A DNA stretch of 64,000 nucleotides from an uncultured Lachnospiraceae bacterium (GCA_910586255.1 CAJUHR010000005.1:1-64000), one strand, 5' to 3'. Positions 24,406 through 31,645 are shown, counted from the stretch's first letter. Made by a program: numbers and translations. The notes: generated by a model from the letters alone, not told the origin.

Positions 24406-26403
24406 TTAATCTCCGTCCTGCTGCCCCTGGAAGGCCCGGAGCCGCTGGTTGGCAATGGACCAGTCAATCGTGTCCCCGCCTACGGCCTGCTGGATGAGCT
24501 CCATATTTTCCCCAAACTCCGGGGACCGGATAATCCGGATAATATCCGGGTCTAACTCCTCCCGGCCATCCCGCAGGTTCTGTTCTGCCAGGCCCATCAC
24601 CAGATCCAGCGCATCCGTGGCCTGGATGCCCTTCTGTTTCTTGTAAGACTTCACCACGCTTTCCAGACGCCGTTTCTCGTGCATCTTGGCCGCCACCTCC
24701 TCCTTGGATGCAAAGTAGCCGATCTGCGTATCCTGCGGAGCCTCCATCAGGAAACGCTCCTCCCGGTCATAAATCCGGACCCGGGAAAGGTCATCCGGGT
24801 TATAACGGACAAAGACCTCCTCGCCCAAATGGTCATAGACCAGGCTGTCGGATACAAACCAGAGATCCTTTTCGTAAAACCGCAGCTTTACCCCGTCCCG
24901 CCTTACCTTCTGCAGCCGTGTGCTCCGCAGAAGCATCAGGTTTAACTCCTCTTCCGGCGCTTTGCGCTGCTCTACCAGGTATTTGGCAAAAGCCTGGTCC
25001 GGCGTCATCCCCCGTATCCCGGCCGCGCTGCTGGGACGTTTGTTGTAATACCCGGCAATCCAGGTGTCCACGAATCCGGAGAAATCCTCCAGGACTGCCA
25101 TCCTTCCGGTCTCCTTCATCAGCTTTTTGAGGCGTTCCGGCCGCTCCTGGGTATTGCCTCCGGTGTAATGGTCAAAGAGCTTGGAAAACTCCTCCTTCAC
25201 GGTCAGAAAGGTCCGCTCAATGATCTTGGCCCGGGCATTCCGCACCAGGGCGGTGTGGAAGTCAATCCCCAGCCGGGACAGGATGGTCTCCGGATCCAGC
25301 TCCGTGTTCTTTGCTTTTTTCCGAAACCCGCGGCCTCCTAAGTCGAAGGTTAAAAACTCACGGCCATTGTCGGATAAAATCCGTTTCGGGATCCCGTAGT
25401 GCTCAATCCCCCGCCGAAGGGCGTACATGGTGGCGTCTGCAGATGGATTCAGGGTCACATGCCAGCCTACCATCTTGCGGCTCCGGACGTCCAGAAAGCC
25501 GGTTAAGTACACCCGCAGCGGCTTGCCATCCTCCAGGACAAACAGGTCAAAGGTGTGGTTGTCTGATACCCAGATGTCGTTACTGTACAGGTCATCATAG
25601 CTCCGGTGTATGTAGGGCAGGCATTTATCCCGGCAGGCCTTCTCCCCGTAGCGGTAATACTGCAGCACGGCCAGCGGGATGATCTCCTCCGCCCACCGCA
25701 GGAAGGTCCGCTCAGAGGGCAGGTTCTGCAGCAGATCCATGCGCCCGGTTTTTTTCAGCTCCAGCTTGACTAACTGGATGCAAAGGGTGGCCGCCTTGCG
25801 GCTCTCGTCCAGGTAGTAATACTCAAACAGGTCATAGACTTCCTTTTTCATCTTTTTGGGATGGTTCCCGTGCCGGCCCCGGCTGTCCACCAGGGCGGCC
25901 TCCCCGGACTTCCTGCGGGCCTCGTCCCAGCGGCGGATGGTCCGCAGGCTCATGGGCATGTCCGGGTACTGCAGCTGTAAGATCCGCACGTAGTTGGCAT
26001 CCGCCTCCGCCAGGCTTTTGCCCCTGCGCTTTTCCTCGTACCGGTAGGCGATCCAGTCATCCAGGATTTTGTTTTTCCGGTTCAAGTCCTGGCGCTCTTC
26101 CGCTGACAATCGTTCATAGTCCAGCCGGATCGGCGGGGAGCTGTCCGGCTCCGGGGAGGAAGCTGCTTCCTGTTTGCGCTTTTCCTTGTCCAGCTTGCGC
26201 AGGTAGCGCCGGATTTCTTTGTCCGGGAGGCCGGACAGAGGGATCCAGTAGGAGATGCCGCTGCGGCCGCCTCGGGTTTTTTCATATGTTTCCTCATATT
26301 GTAATATTCCTTCTTCACATTGTTTGCGAATATAACGTTCAGAACACCCGCGTAGCTGAGCATACTCCTCTACGGTTAGGCGGATATTGGCAATCCCTTC
26401 CAT
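24406..26403 (-). CDS. Mu-like DDE transposase A
   Basis: About 665 residues. An N-terminal MerR/Xis-like helix-turn-helix (LTVEEYAQLRGCSERYIRKQ) precedes further DNA-binding helices (MSLRTIRRWDEARRKSGEAA). The RNase H-like core has candidate catalytic Asp281 (WVSDNHTFD), Asp345 (ILSDNGREF) and Glu396 (AKIIERTF). A Mu-type C-terminal beta domain follows. It carries out replicative transposition and integration at phage ends. The ATG lies 10 bases after GGAGGTG; a TTG one codon earlier is possible. Confidence 0.92.
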   Translation of the reverse strand: MEGIANIRLTVEEYAQLRGCSERYIRKQCEEGILQYEETYEKTRGGRSGISYWIPLSGLPDKEIRRYLRKLDKEKRKQEAASSPEPDSSPPIRLDYERLSAEERQDLNRKNKILDDWIAYRYEEKRRGKSLAEADANYVRILQLQYPDMPMSLRTIRRWDEARRKSGEAALVDSRGRHGNHPKKMKKEVYDLFEYYYLDESRKAATLCIQLVKLELKKTGRMDLLQNLPSERTFLRWAEEIIPLAVLQYYRYGEKACRDKCLPYIHRSYDDLYSNDIWVSDNHTFDLFVLEDGKPLRVYLTGFLDVRSRKMVGWHVTLNPSADATMYALRRGIEHYGIPKRILSDNGREFLTFDLGGRGFRKKAKNTELDPETILSRLGIDFHTALVRNARAKIIERTFLTVKEEFSKLFDHYTGGNTQERPERLKKLMKETGRMAVLEDFSGFVDTWIAGYYNKRPSSAAGIRGMTPDQAFAKYLVEQRKAPEEELNLMLLRSTRLQKVRRDGVKLRFYEKDLWFVSDSLVYDHLGEEVFVRYNPDDLSRVRIYDREERFLMEAPQDTQIGYFASKEEVAAKMHEKRRLESVVKSYKKQKGIQATDALDLVMGLAEQNLRDGREELDPDIIRIIRSPEFGENMELIQQAVGGDTIDWSIANQRLRAFQGQQDGD

Positions 26404-26420
26404 CAATCATTATCACCTCC

Positions 26421-26615
26421 CTACTTTTTTGTATCGTAATCTCTCCGCGCCTTCTGACGGCTGCCGGGCTTGATACCGGACGGAGAAAAATTTCTTGCAT
26501 TTTTCCGGAATCTACGGTATGATAATTCCAGACGCTTGTCTAACGCCTTCTGTTTACGTGCCTGTTGCGGAGGGCGTTTCTTTTTGCCCCTTCCTGCCGG
26601 ATGCTGCTTTCCCAC
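26421..26615 (-). CDS. small very basic phage protein (uncertain)
   Basis: A 64-residue frame with GTG start, extremely rich in Lys and Arg (KALDKRLELSYRRFRKNARN in the middle), ending directly before the ribosome binding site of the transposase gene. It overlaps the upstream gene by 62 bases in another frame. The tight placement favours translation; the large overlap and the low-complexity product weigh against it. No family recognised. Confidence 0.4.
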   Translation of the reverse strand: MGKQHPAGRGKKKRPPQQARKQKALDKRLELSYRRFRKNARNFSPSGIKPGSRQKARRDYDTKK

Positions 26616-26790
26616 GGCTTACAACCACTGATAAGCCATCGGCTGCATAGCTTCCGCAGTAACCCTCAAGCAGCACGCACACGGTCCCGCACACCGTAAA
26701 CGGCCGGCTCCTGACGGTAAACACCTTCCCACGGTTCTTCTCCGGCACGTAATAATTGCCGTTCATGATTACCTGGTCACCAATCTTCAT
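26554..26790 (-). CDS. small early phage protein
   Basis: A 78-residue protein starting MKIGDQVIMNGNYYVPEKNR after a GGAGCAGGG ribosome binding site. The first 55 residues look like a small beta barrel (KOW/SH3-like: GDQVIMNG, then GKVFTVRSRPF and CVLLEGYCGSYAADGLSVVV). The C-terminal part is Lys/Gly-rich and overlaps the next frame. The function is unknown. Confidence 0.6.
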   Translation of the reverse strand: MKIGDQVIMNGNYYVPEKNRGKVFTVRSRPFTVCGTVCVLLEGYCGSYAADGLSVVVSRGKAASGRKGQKETPSATGT

Positions 26791-26820
26791 CCCTGCTCCT
26801 CCATTAAATTTCAGTTTAGC

Positions 26821-27054
26821 TTATAGCTTAGCAATGTCCATAAACTCGCTTGCAAGGAAACTATCAAAAACATCATATATTTTTTCAAGCATCTCCTCGC
26901 AATACCCATCATTCTCCATCTGATTACAGAACTCTTCATCCTTACACTCAGAACCATAAAAGGTCTTTCTATGTCTCTTTGTGTAAGTATTTCCGTTATT
27001 CATCACTATCGTTTCCCGGCACCCGTTTTCTGTTGTTTCTATCGTATATTTCAT
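26821..27054 (-). CDS. small early phage protein
   Basis: A 77-residue protein starting MKYTIETTENGCRETIVMNN behind GAGGAGGCAAAG. It has an N-terminal beta hairpin and an acidic helical C terminus (MLEKIYDVFDSFLASEFMDI). Base composition is clearly more AT-rich than in the virion genes. No family recognised. It belongs to a run of small early genes between the Cro/Ner-like gene and the transposase. Confidence 0.6.
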   Translation of the reverse strand: MKYTIETTENGCRETIVMNNGNTYTKRHRKTFYGSECKDEEFCNQMENDGYCEEMLEKIYDVFDSFLASEFMDIAKL

Positions 27055-27072
27055 CTTTGCCTCCTCTAAATC

Positions 27073-27228
27073 TTAATTTAGTTTCCAGAATATAACATAG
27101 CACATGTGATTTGTGTCAAATGTTATGGATATTATGTTTTCACTTGTAATACCCTCCCAATTTTCATCATGTGTTTCTATGGCTCTGTTTATATCATTTA
27201 GATCTTTTGCATATTGCCACATTATCAT
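27073..27228 (-). CDS. short early phage protein, 51 residues
   Basis: An ATG at 27226-27228, preceded by GAGAGGTAAAAGATA, opens a 51-residue frame (MIMWQYAKDLNDINRAIETH at its start, CYVIFWKLN at its end) that stops 19 bases before the next gene. The beta-strand-like ENIISITFDTNHMCYVIFW segment looks like a folded small protein. It fills what would otherwise be an unexplained 214-base gap. Confidence 0.55.
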   Translation of the reverse strand: MIMWQYAKDLNDINRAIETHDENWEGITSENIISITFDTNHMCYVIFWKLN

Positions 27229-27268
27229 TATCTTTTACCTCTCTAAAATCTTAAAAAATCTAATTGAA

Positions 27269-27550
27269 CTAAAAAAATAACCACCTTCCAATTTCCCATC
27301 CTATAATCGTAAATATAATGCAGCGTATTGTTTCTAATATGCTGCTTTTATTTTTTTTCACTAAATCAGTTATTTTATTACAATAAGTAATATGACCAAC
27401 TGTGACATACATTGTAACTGTCAATTTTGCCGTTGATCTGAAAGAATTTTCCAGTTTATACATTGCTACATATGGCAGTTCCTCATCATCCAAAAAAATC
27501 TTCTCGCTTCCATTGTTAGATATTATGGTCAATCTCTTCAATTCTTTCAT
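27269..27550 (-). CDS. small phage protein with C-terminal hydrophobic segment
   Basis: The ATG at 27548-27550 follows AAAGGAGGTGAGTG and gives 93 residues. The protein has a mixed alpha/beta N-terminal part (LKRLTIISNNGSEKIFLDDE) and ends in a hydrophobic helix (SILETIRCIIFTIIGWEIGR) that could be a tail anchor. The function is unknown. It is AT-rich like its neighbours. Confidence 0.55.
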   Translation of the reverse strand: MKELKRLTIISNNGSEKIFLDDEELPYVAMYKLENSFRSTAKLTVTMYVTVGHITYCNKITDLVKKNKSSILETIRCIIFTIIGWEIGRWLFF

Positions 27551-27569
27551 CACTCACCTCCTTTAAATT

Positions 27570-27716
27570 CTAATTAAGTCTGTCGAGAGGGAAGCTGTCT
27601 CCCTTCCTGAGCCTGCTACATAAATACTCCTCATCTTCGGTATTTCTTAATTTGCAATAATTATTGCAGATATCCTCACATACTTCCTGCAGTATTTCGC
27701 TTATGCTTTTCTCCAT
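27570..27716 (-). CDS. short cysteine-containing early phage protein, 48 residues
   Basis: An ATG at 27714-27716 opens a 48-residue frame starting MEKSISEILQEVCEDICNNY and ending DSFPLDRLN. The VCxxICxxYC pattern recalls a group of small phage proteins with clustered cysteines and a C-terminal CPLxRL motif, here reduced to FPLDRL. The stop lies 20 bases before the next start. It begins about 90 bases from the opposite-strand DUF2321 gene, so their promoters must lie in that gap. Confidence 0.5.
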   Translation of the reverse strand: MEKSISEILQEVCEDICNNYCKLRNTEDEEYLCSRLRKGDSFPLDRLN

Positions 27717-27808
27717 TCTTTCATCCTTACATCCTTGTTTTTTCTAATATCTTGTGGCACAATATAGTAAACTATTTCTTCATTCATAACATTAATAGGA
27801 GGATAATT

Positions 27809-28279
27809 ATGGCTTATCATGGTGCAACCATCTGTTACAACGGTCATGTAATAAGCAAATATGATGCAAATTCCCAAAAATATTGCTCAAAATGTGGAAA
27901 AGAAACATATTCTTTTTGCCATAACTGTAAAGCACCTATCCGCGGATTAATAAAAATCGATGGTGTTTTCGTTGCTAGTAGCCGCACTTACACGAAACCT
28001 TTATATTGTTACGAATGTGGTTCCCCATATCCTTGGACACAATATATATTAAATAGCGCTGTTGAACTTTTATCATTAGATAATTCTTTGGATGAGGAAT
28101 CTAAAGAATTAATCAAAAATGCAATTCCTAACCTGTTGACAGATACTCCAGCTACTCCTATTGCAGTTGCTCAATATAATAAAGGATTAGAGAAAGCGGA
28201 TATAATTCTCACTAACTCCATTACTGCACTTCTTACCGATTTTTTGTGTTCATCTGCGAAGAAGCTCCTTTTTTTATAG
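27809..28279 (+). CDS. DUF2321-like zinc-ribbon protein, opposite-strand cargo gene
   Basis: The ATG at 27809 follows AGGAGGATAATT and gives 156 residues. The N-terminal half carries three cysteine pairs in zinc-ribbon style (YCSKCGKET, FCHNCKAP, YCYECGSPYP), as in DUF2321. A helical part with ESKELIKNAIPNLLTDTP follows. The function of the family is unknown. It is the only plus-strand gene between the repressor and the window start, is very AT-rich and has its own leader, so it looks like a moron expressed in the lysogen. It overlaps the convergent gene by 47 bases. Confidence 0.7.
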   Translation: MAYHGATICYNGHVISKYDANSQKYCSKCGKETYSFCHNCKAPIRGLIKIDGVFVASSRTYTKPLYCYECGSPYPWTQYILNSAVELLSLDNSLDEESKELIKNAIPNLLTDTPATPIAVAQYNKGLEKADIILTNSITALLTDFLCSSAKKLLFL

Positions 28280-28412
28280 ACATTCCGCAATACTGACAAT
28301 AGTTATCTTTCTTCCAAATCAGCTTTTTGCAATAAGTACAATAGACAAATCCATGTTTTAAATAGATTCTTTCATTATATTTTTGCAACAAAATTTCTAA
28401 TATTTTTAACAT
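28233..28412 (-). CDS. small zinc-ribbon phage protein
   Basis: The ATG at 28410-28412 follows AGGAAGGAAGGT and gives 59 residues. It begins MLKILEILLQKYNERIYLKH, followed by a zinc ribbon with CTYCKK and CQYCGM. Its 3' end overlaps the convergent DUF2321 gene. The function is unknown. Two unrelated zinc-ribbon genes meeting tail to tail in a phage early region is unusual. Confidence 0.55.
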   Translation of the reverse strand: MLKILEILLQKYNERIYLKHGFVYCTYCKKLIWKKDNYCQYCGMSIKKGASSQMNTKNR

Positions 28413-28443
28413 ACCTTCCTTCCTACTTAACTGCAAATATGTT

Positions 28444-28731
28444 TTAATTACGGGTTTGATTATGGCAATAGCCGCTAACAAGATATCGAATCAGCCCTCT
28501 TTTTAAAGAAATCCCACCACGCTTTTGATCTACAAGATAGCGATGTACCATAACAGATGCAGGATGTTCCAATCCTATGATTGCTAGGACAAATTCTGCA
28601 TCCGTTTTTGTATATTTCTGTATGATCTTCTCTTGCACATTTCTTGCAGGGGCTTTCCCTTGGATCAGGTCCTCATATCTGTTATCCTTTTTCTTTTCCA
28701 GTCCCATTACTTTCTTTACTGAATTTGTCAT
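28444..28731 (-). CDS. phage protein of unknown function
   Basis: The ATG at 28729-28731, behind GGGGAGCAAATAGC, gives 95 residues (MTNSVKKVMGLEKKKDNRYE at the start). The middle (KIIQKYTKTDAEFVLAIIGL) is helical. No family recognised. It lies just after the PAPS-reductase-like gene with a 16-base gap and is probably in one transcript with it. Confidence 0.5.
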   Translation of the reverse strand: MTNSVKKVMGLEKKKDNRYEDLIQGKAPARNVQEKIIQKYTKTDAEFVLAIIGLEHPASVMVHRYLVDQKRGGISLKRGLIRYLVSGYCHNQTRN

Positions 28732-28747
28732 GCTATTTGCTCCCCTT

Positions 28748-29530
28748 TTAACCTTCCTTTGCCTCCACATCATCCATATCCAGACATTGCTCCCATAGTT
28801 CTTCCAAGCTCCTTTTACTTTTCCATCTATGAGCTAGCTTGATCTCTGCCTGGATAAACGGCCATATCTGCTCCGGATATCTTTTCATGTTCTCAACCGC
28901 ATGTTGGTCACCCATAAACATACAGGCCATACAGGAGCATCTTCCCAGGTACTCATAGCAGAAATGCGGCTCCAAATGTAATTTCCTCCCCATTTCAAAC
29001 ATTTTTCCCTTTTCGTAATCCAGGCAGGGCCGAAACCAGTGACAGGTAAAATCCCCTTTCCTTTTTGTCCATAGCGTTGTACTGTGGTATTCTATCTCTG
29101 GTAATTTCGCACGGCTCCGGCTCTCATCCCGCCGCTCGCCCGATATAAACAAGCATTTAGGTCCCAGGATATCTCTGTGATTCCGGATCCAATGATCCGT
29201 TACACCCGTTTTTAAGTATGCGGTACACCACCGGTTTTTCATATCCGGCCATTTCATCCTTTCTTCCATCAGCAGGTTAAGGAATCCTTTGGGATGCTGG
29301 AGCAATATTGGGGTGATTCCTAAAAAAGCAGCTGTTTTATGGAACATTTTGATATTTTCCGGATACTCAAAACCGGTATCACAGTACAAAAGGAATATCT
29401 TTTCTTTTGGAAATTCCCTCAAGGCCCAATACAATGCCCCTGTGCTGTCTATCCCGTTAGAGTAACTTACAATAACACTGGTATAGTCAGTCTGTACTCC
29501 CTCTGTTACAATTTTGTTTGTCTTAGCCAT
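28748..29530 (-). CDS. phage PAPS-reductase / PP-loop family protein
   Basis: A 260-residue protein of the adenine-nucleotide alpha-hydrolase superfamily. The PP-loop VSYSNGIDSTGALYWAL lies near residue 28, followed by LLYCDTGFEYPENI. Cysteines in RWCTAYLK and GRCSCMACMF could bind an Fe-S cluster as in PAPS reductases and DndC. Such genes are frequent in phages and are suspected to act in sulfur metabolism or DNA/RNA modification. A lone copy without Dnd partners makes phosphorothioation unlikely. It is co-directional with the early operon. Confidence 0.75.
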   Translation of the reverse strand: MAKTNKIVTEGVQTDYTSVIVSYSNGIDSTGALYWALREFPKEKIFLLYCDTGFEYPENIKMFHKTAAFLGITPILLQHPKGFLNLLMEERMKWPDMKNRWCTAYLKTGVTDHWIRNHRDILGPKCLFISGERRDESRSRAKLPEIEYHSTTLWTKRKGDFTCHWFRPCLDYEKGKMFEMGRKLHLEPHFCYEYLGRCSCMACMFMGDQHAVENMKRYPEQIWPFIQAEIKLAHRWKSKRSLEELWEQCLDMDDVEAKEG

Positions 29531-29544
29531 AATTAAAATGACCT

Positions 29545-29943
29545 TTAATTTATCTGCTTAAACGTTCGCAAGGCTTTCTCTGCCTCTTCCCGCGTCAGAT
29601 AGACACTCTCCCCAAAATCAGATAATAGATAATTATCAAGATCCTCTTGTATGTCCCTGGCGAAAATATCTACTCCATATTCGCTGATCTCAATGCTGCA
29701 TATCCTTTTCTTCTCTATTTGCTCATCGATAAAATCAACTTCATATACAATGTCCCCGATTTTACAAGGTAACTTTAGCAGTTTGTTCTGTTCCTCTAAT
29801 TCTTCATAGGCTGCAAGACTATCCGTTGGACTTCCATCACCCAAATCCGGAAGTCTATAAAATGTTTCACCACATCGATCACACGCATAAGGTTCTTTAT
29901 ACACCGCAACCCCTTCATAATTTCTGGTTGTCAGCCGTTTCAT
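29545..29943 (-). CDS. small early phage protein
   Basis: A 132-residue protein starting MKRLTTRNYEGVAVYKEPYA. It has one CxxC pair (CDRCGETFY), then a helix with LAAYEELEEQN, a beta part CKIGDIVYEVDFIDEQIEK, and a C-terminal VYLTREEAEKALRTFKQ. This layout matches small proteins common in Firmicutes phages whose end (LTREEAEKAL) is well conserved but whose role is unknown. The start overlaps the stop of the Cro/Ner-like gene as ATGA. Confidence 0.65.
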   Translation of the reverse strand: MKRLTTRNYEGVAVYKEPYACDRCGETFYRLPDLGDGSPTDSLAAYEELEEQNKLLKLPCKIGDIVYEVDFIDEQIEKKRICSIEISEYGVDIFARDIQEDLDNYLLSDFGESVYLTREEAEKALRTFKQIN

Positions 29944-30140
29944 TCAAGTCCCTCCAATCCTAATTCCTTCATAATTAATCTCTTGGTTTCCTTTTTGTTG
30001 TTTTTTCCGCAGATCACTTCTGTGATCGTTGCTCCTGTCACCCCGATCCGCGCAGCCAGTTCCTTTGATGTTATATTCTGCTGCACCAATGCAATTTTGA
30101 TCTGCATCCCCAGCGGCGTCAGCTCCCGGGTCCTTTTCAT
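29940..30140 (-). CDS. Cro/Ner-like XRE-type regulator
   Basis: A 66-residue single-domain protein. Its helix-turn-helix is TSKELAARIGVTGATITEVI. It is the first gene of the leftward early operon, directly divergent from the repressor, and starts behind GGAGGAGAAATTGG. Its position equals that of Mu ner, which shuts down the repressor and early promoters during lytic growth. It likely binds near the operators at 30.22-30.27 kb. Confidence 0.8.
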   Translation of the reverse strand: MKRTRELTPLGMQIKIALVQQNITSKELAARIGVTGATITEVICGKNNKKETKRLIMKELGLEGLE

Positions 30141-30217
30141 CCAATTTCTCCTCCTTTCTCTTGAAGTGCGCTTTTAACTGGTATATAATTTACTAAAATC
30201 TAATTGATACATAATAC

Positions 30218-30246
30218 ATTATAGTTGTAAATTTAACACTTGTCAA
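30218..30246 (-). promoter_or_regulatory. consensus early promoter (leftward)
   Basis: TTGACA at 30241-30246 and TATAAT at 30218-30223 match the sigma-A consensus perfectly with a 17-base spacer. The spacer (30224-30239) is an operator-like palindrome. It would drive the Cro/Ner-like gene and the whole transposition operon, and must be tightly repressed in a lysogen. Confidence 0.85.
30224..30239. promoter_or_regulatory. repressor operator O1 (imperfect palindrome)
   Basis: A 16-base near-palindrome, GTTGTAAATTTAACAC, fits the same consensus as the perfect palindrome 31 bases away. It fills the spacer between the consensus -35 and -10 boxes of the leftward promoter. Binding here would block the transposition operon. 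Confidence 0.7.
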
Positions 30247-30254
30247 TGCATATA

Positions 30255-30270
30255 GTATTAAATTTAATAC
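30255..30270. promoter_or_regulatory. repressor operator O2 (perfect palindrome) and repressor promoter
   Basis: GTATTAAATTTAATAC is a perfect 16-base palindrome, 31 bases (about three helical turns) from O1. A rightward promoter, TTAACA at 30233-30238 and TATTAA at 30256-30261 with a 17-base spacer, overlaps both operators. The repressor could therefore control its own synthesis. The repressor ATG follows at 30289. Confidence 0.7.
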
Positions 30271-30288
30271 TTTTCCTGGAGGTGACCT

Positions 30289-31062
30289 ATGCCATTAGTA
30301 GAAAGAATTAAAACCGCCGCAAATCAAAAAGGGATTTCTATACCAGAAATAGCTAAAGAAATCGGTATCAGTGAAAAATCTATATATCGTTGGGATCAAT
30401 CTGAACCATCATTTTCTAAAGTTATAGCTGTTGCAAATTTACTACAAGTTTCCCTATCATGGCTTGCTACTGGAATCCATGAAGATAACTCTTTCGATCC
30501 TGAATTTATACAGCAATATGAAAAATTATCTGATTTAGATAAAGAAAAAATAAAATATTTCATGGAAATAAGTTTAATAAAAACATCGATGCAGATGAAA
30601 GAGGAAATGCAGACCATTTATAAAACTCCAGAAGCTCACTATTCTATGGTTCGAGAAGCTCCAAGCCATTATCAAACCAAACAGGATGTAATCGCCATTC
30701 TCGGATATGTTGCAGCAGGGGAGCCTATCGAGGGAATTAGTATACCTTTAGGCTATATTCCAGCCACGGTTAATGCGGACTATGTACTGATAGCAAAGGG
30801 GCATAGCATGGAACCAGTGATATTAGACGGCGAATATATTTTTGTTAAAAAATGTGACTCTCTTGAATATGGTGATATTGGTATCTTCTATATAGATGGG
30901 GATGTTACCTGCAAAAAATATCACCCACAGTCCGATTGTTTGATTTTACAATCTTTAAACCCTGATTTTAAACCGTTTAAATATTCTTTAAATGAGCAAT
31001 ATGATTTTAAAATTCAGGGAAAAGTGATACTTACTAGTCCTCAAAAAGGTAGATTCTCATAA
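30289..31062 (+). CDS. LexA/CI-type phage repressor with S24 peptidase domain
   Basis: A 257-residue repressor. Residues about 5-60 are an XRE helix-turn-helix (ISIPEIAKEIGISEKSIYRW). A linker follows, then an S24 domain from about 140 with a cleavage-type region (GYVAAGEPIEG), the catalytic Ser in AKGHSMEP and the Lys in DGDVTCKKYH. It is the only gene rightward in the switch and ends before a strong terminator. RecA-stimulated self-cleavage would link induction to DNA damage; Mu itself has a different repressor. Confidence 0.9.
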   Translation: MPLVERIKTAANQKGISIPEIAKEIGISEKSIYRWDQSEPSFSKVIAVANLLQVSLSWLATGIHEDNSFDPEFIQQYEKLSDLDKEKIKYFMEISLIKTSMQMKEEMQTIYKTPEAHYSMVREAPSHYQTKQDVIAILGYVAAGEPIEGISIPLGYIPATVNADYVLIAKGHSMEPVILDGEYIFVKKCDSLEYGDIGIFYIDGDVTCKKYHPQSDCLILQSLNPDFKPFKYSLNEQYDFKIQGKVILTSPQKGRFS

Positions 31063-31135
31063 GCGTTTATTTTTTTAATGTATTTATCTAATGTATTAGA
31101 TTAATACGCTATTTTCTACGAAATATCTCAAGATT

Positions 31136-31157
31136 TTTTTGCCATTTTTGATGTCAT
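31136..31157 (-). repeat. candidate transposase-binding site L3
   Basis: Read leftward it contains ATGACATCAAAAATGGCAAA and differs from L2 at two positions out of 22. It lies between the repressor stop and its terminator. Confidence 0.6.
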
Positions 31158-31214
31158 GTTTTTTCAAAATTTGGGAGTGTCACTTTTGAAAGCTTTGATT
31201 TTACTGGCTTTCTT

Positions 31215-31262
31215 GGATTGCGGAACTAAATTGTAACCTAAGTGCATTTAGTTCCGCAATCC
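31215..31262 (+). terminator. strong terminator after the repressor gene
   Basis: A perfect 16-bp inverted repeat (31215-31230 with 31247-31262, 16-base loop) is followed by CTACTTTTTT. It ends repressor transcription and also shields the prophage left end from passing transcription. Confidence 0.75.
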
Positions 31263-31409
31263 CTACTTTTTTCCCACATCCCCTTTCTTCCTTTTCTTAA
31301 TTAAAAAAAGTCCTCAATCCCTTGATTTTAAGCGGATTTAAAGACTTTTAAACATATATAAAATCAAAATCTTGCTCTATCGCAGCTCAAATAAACTTTG
31401 ACAAATTTT

Positions 31410-31431
31410 ATGACATAAAGAATGGCAAAAA
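31410..31431 (+). repeat. candidate transposase-binding site L2
   Basis: Contains ATGACATAAAGAATGGCAAA and is in the opposite orientation to the sites on both sides. It differs from L3 at two positions. Confidence 0.6.
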
Positions 31432-31506
31432 TAAAATTAAATAATCCATTTTTCCGCGTACTTTCAAGGTTTTTCGGGATTATTCGGGATTGTTCACCAG
31501 CACTCC

Positions 31507-31528
31507 TTTTTGCCACTCTTCATGTCGG
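31507..31528 (-). repeat. candidate transposase-binding site L1 (outermost)
   Basis: Reads leftward as a variant of the shared 22-base site (ACATGAAGAGTGGCAAAAA at its 3' part). It lies within about 10 bases of the predicted terminus, as the first MuA site does in Mu. Confidence 0.6.
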
Positions 31529-31645
31529 TTCACAACAATTCTTAATTCTGTTTTCAAACTATCTTACATATTATTACGGTTTTATTACCCTTATTGATTT
31601 TCCTTTTCTTTCCTGCTATATCAATAAGTGGAGGTGAATACTACT

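Larger units (their letters stand above)
1..31537 (-). mobile_element. Mu-like transposable prophage (right end beyond window)
   Basis: Nearly all genes run leftward in the Mu order: repressor, small Cro/Ner-like regulator, transposase A, ATPase B, GemA, Mor, lysis, DUF3486, terminase, portal, MuF, capsid, sheath, tube, tape measure, baseplate, tail fibre. No site-specific integrase is present. The left terminus is placed near 31,530-31,540, because three similar transposase-site-like repeats (core TGGCAAAAA) lie at 31.1-31.5 kb and the outermost is followed within about 10 bases by CA dinucleotides, as expected for Mu-class ends. The opposite end is not in the window, so the exact borders and the 5-bp target duplication cannot be checked. 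The genes look intact, so the element is probably functional or only recently inactive. Confidence 0.9.
31063..31645. other. prophage left end and host junction, no gene
   Basis: This stretch has no convincing gene. It holds the repressor terminator (31215-31262) and three related 22-base sites with the shared 3' part TGGCAAAAA: 31136-31157 (minus), 31410-31431 (plus) and 31507-31528 (minus). The first two differ at 2 positions and the third at 4. The outermost is followed by CA dinucleotides at 31531-31537, where the phage end should lie. The rest is host leader DNA for the MerR gene. Confidence 0.65.

Noticed and set aside
31422..31637. 71-residue plus-strand frame at the prophage left end
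   Set aside because: It has no ribosome binding site, begins inside a transposase-site repeat and crosses the predicted phage-host border, so it is most likely chance.
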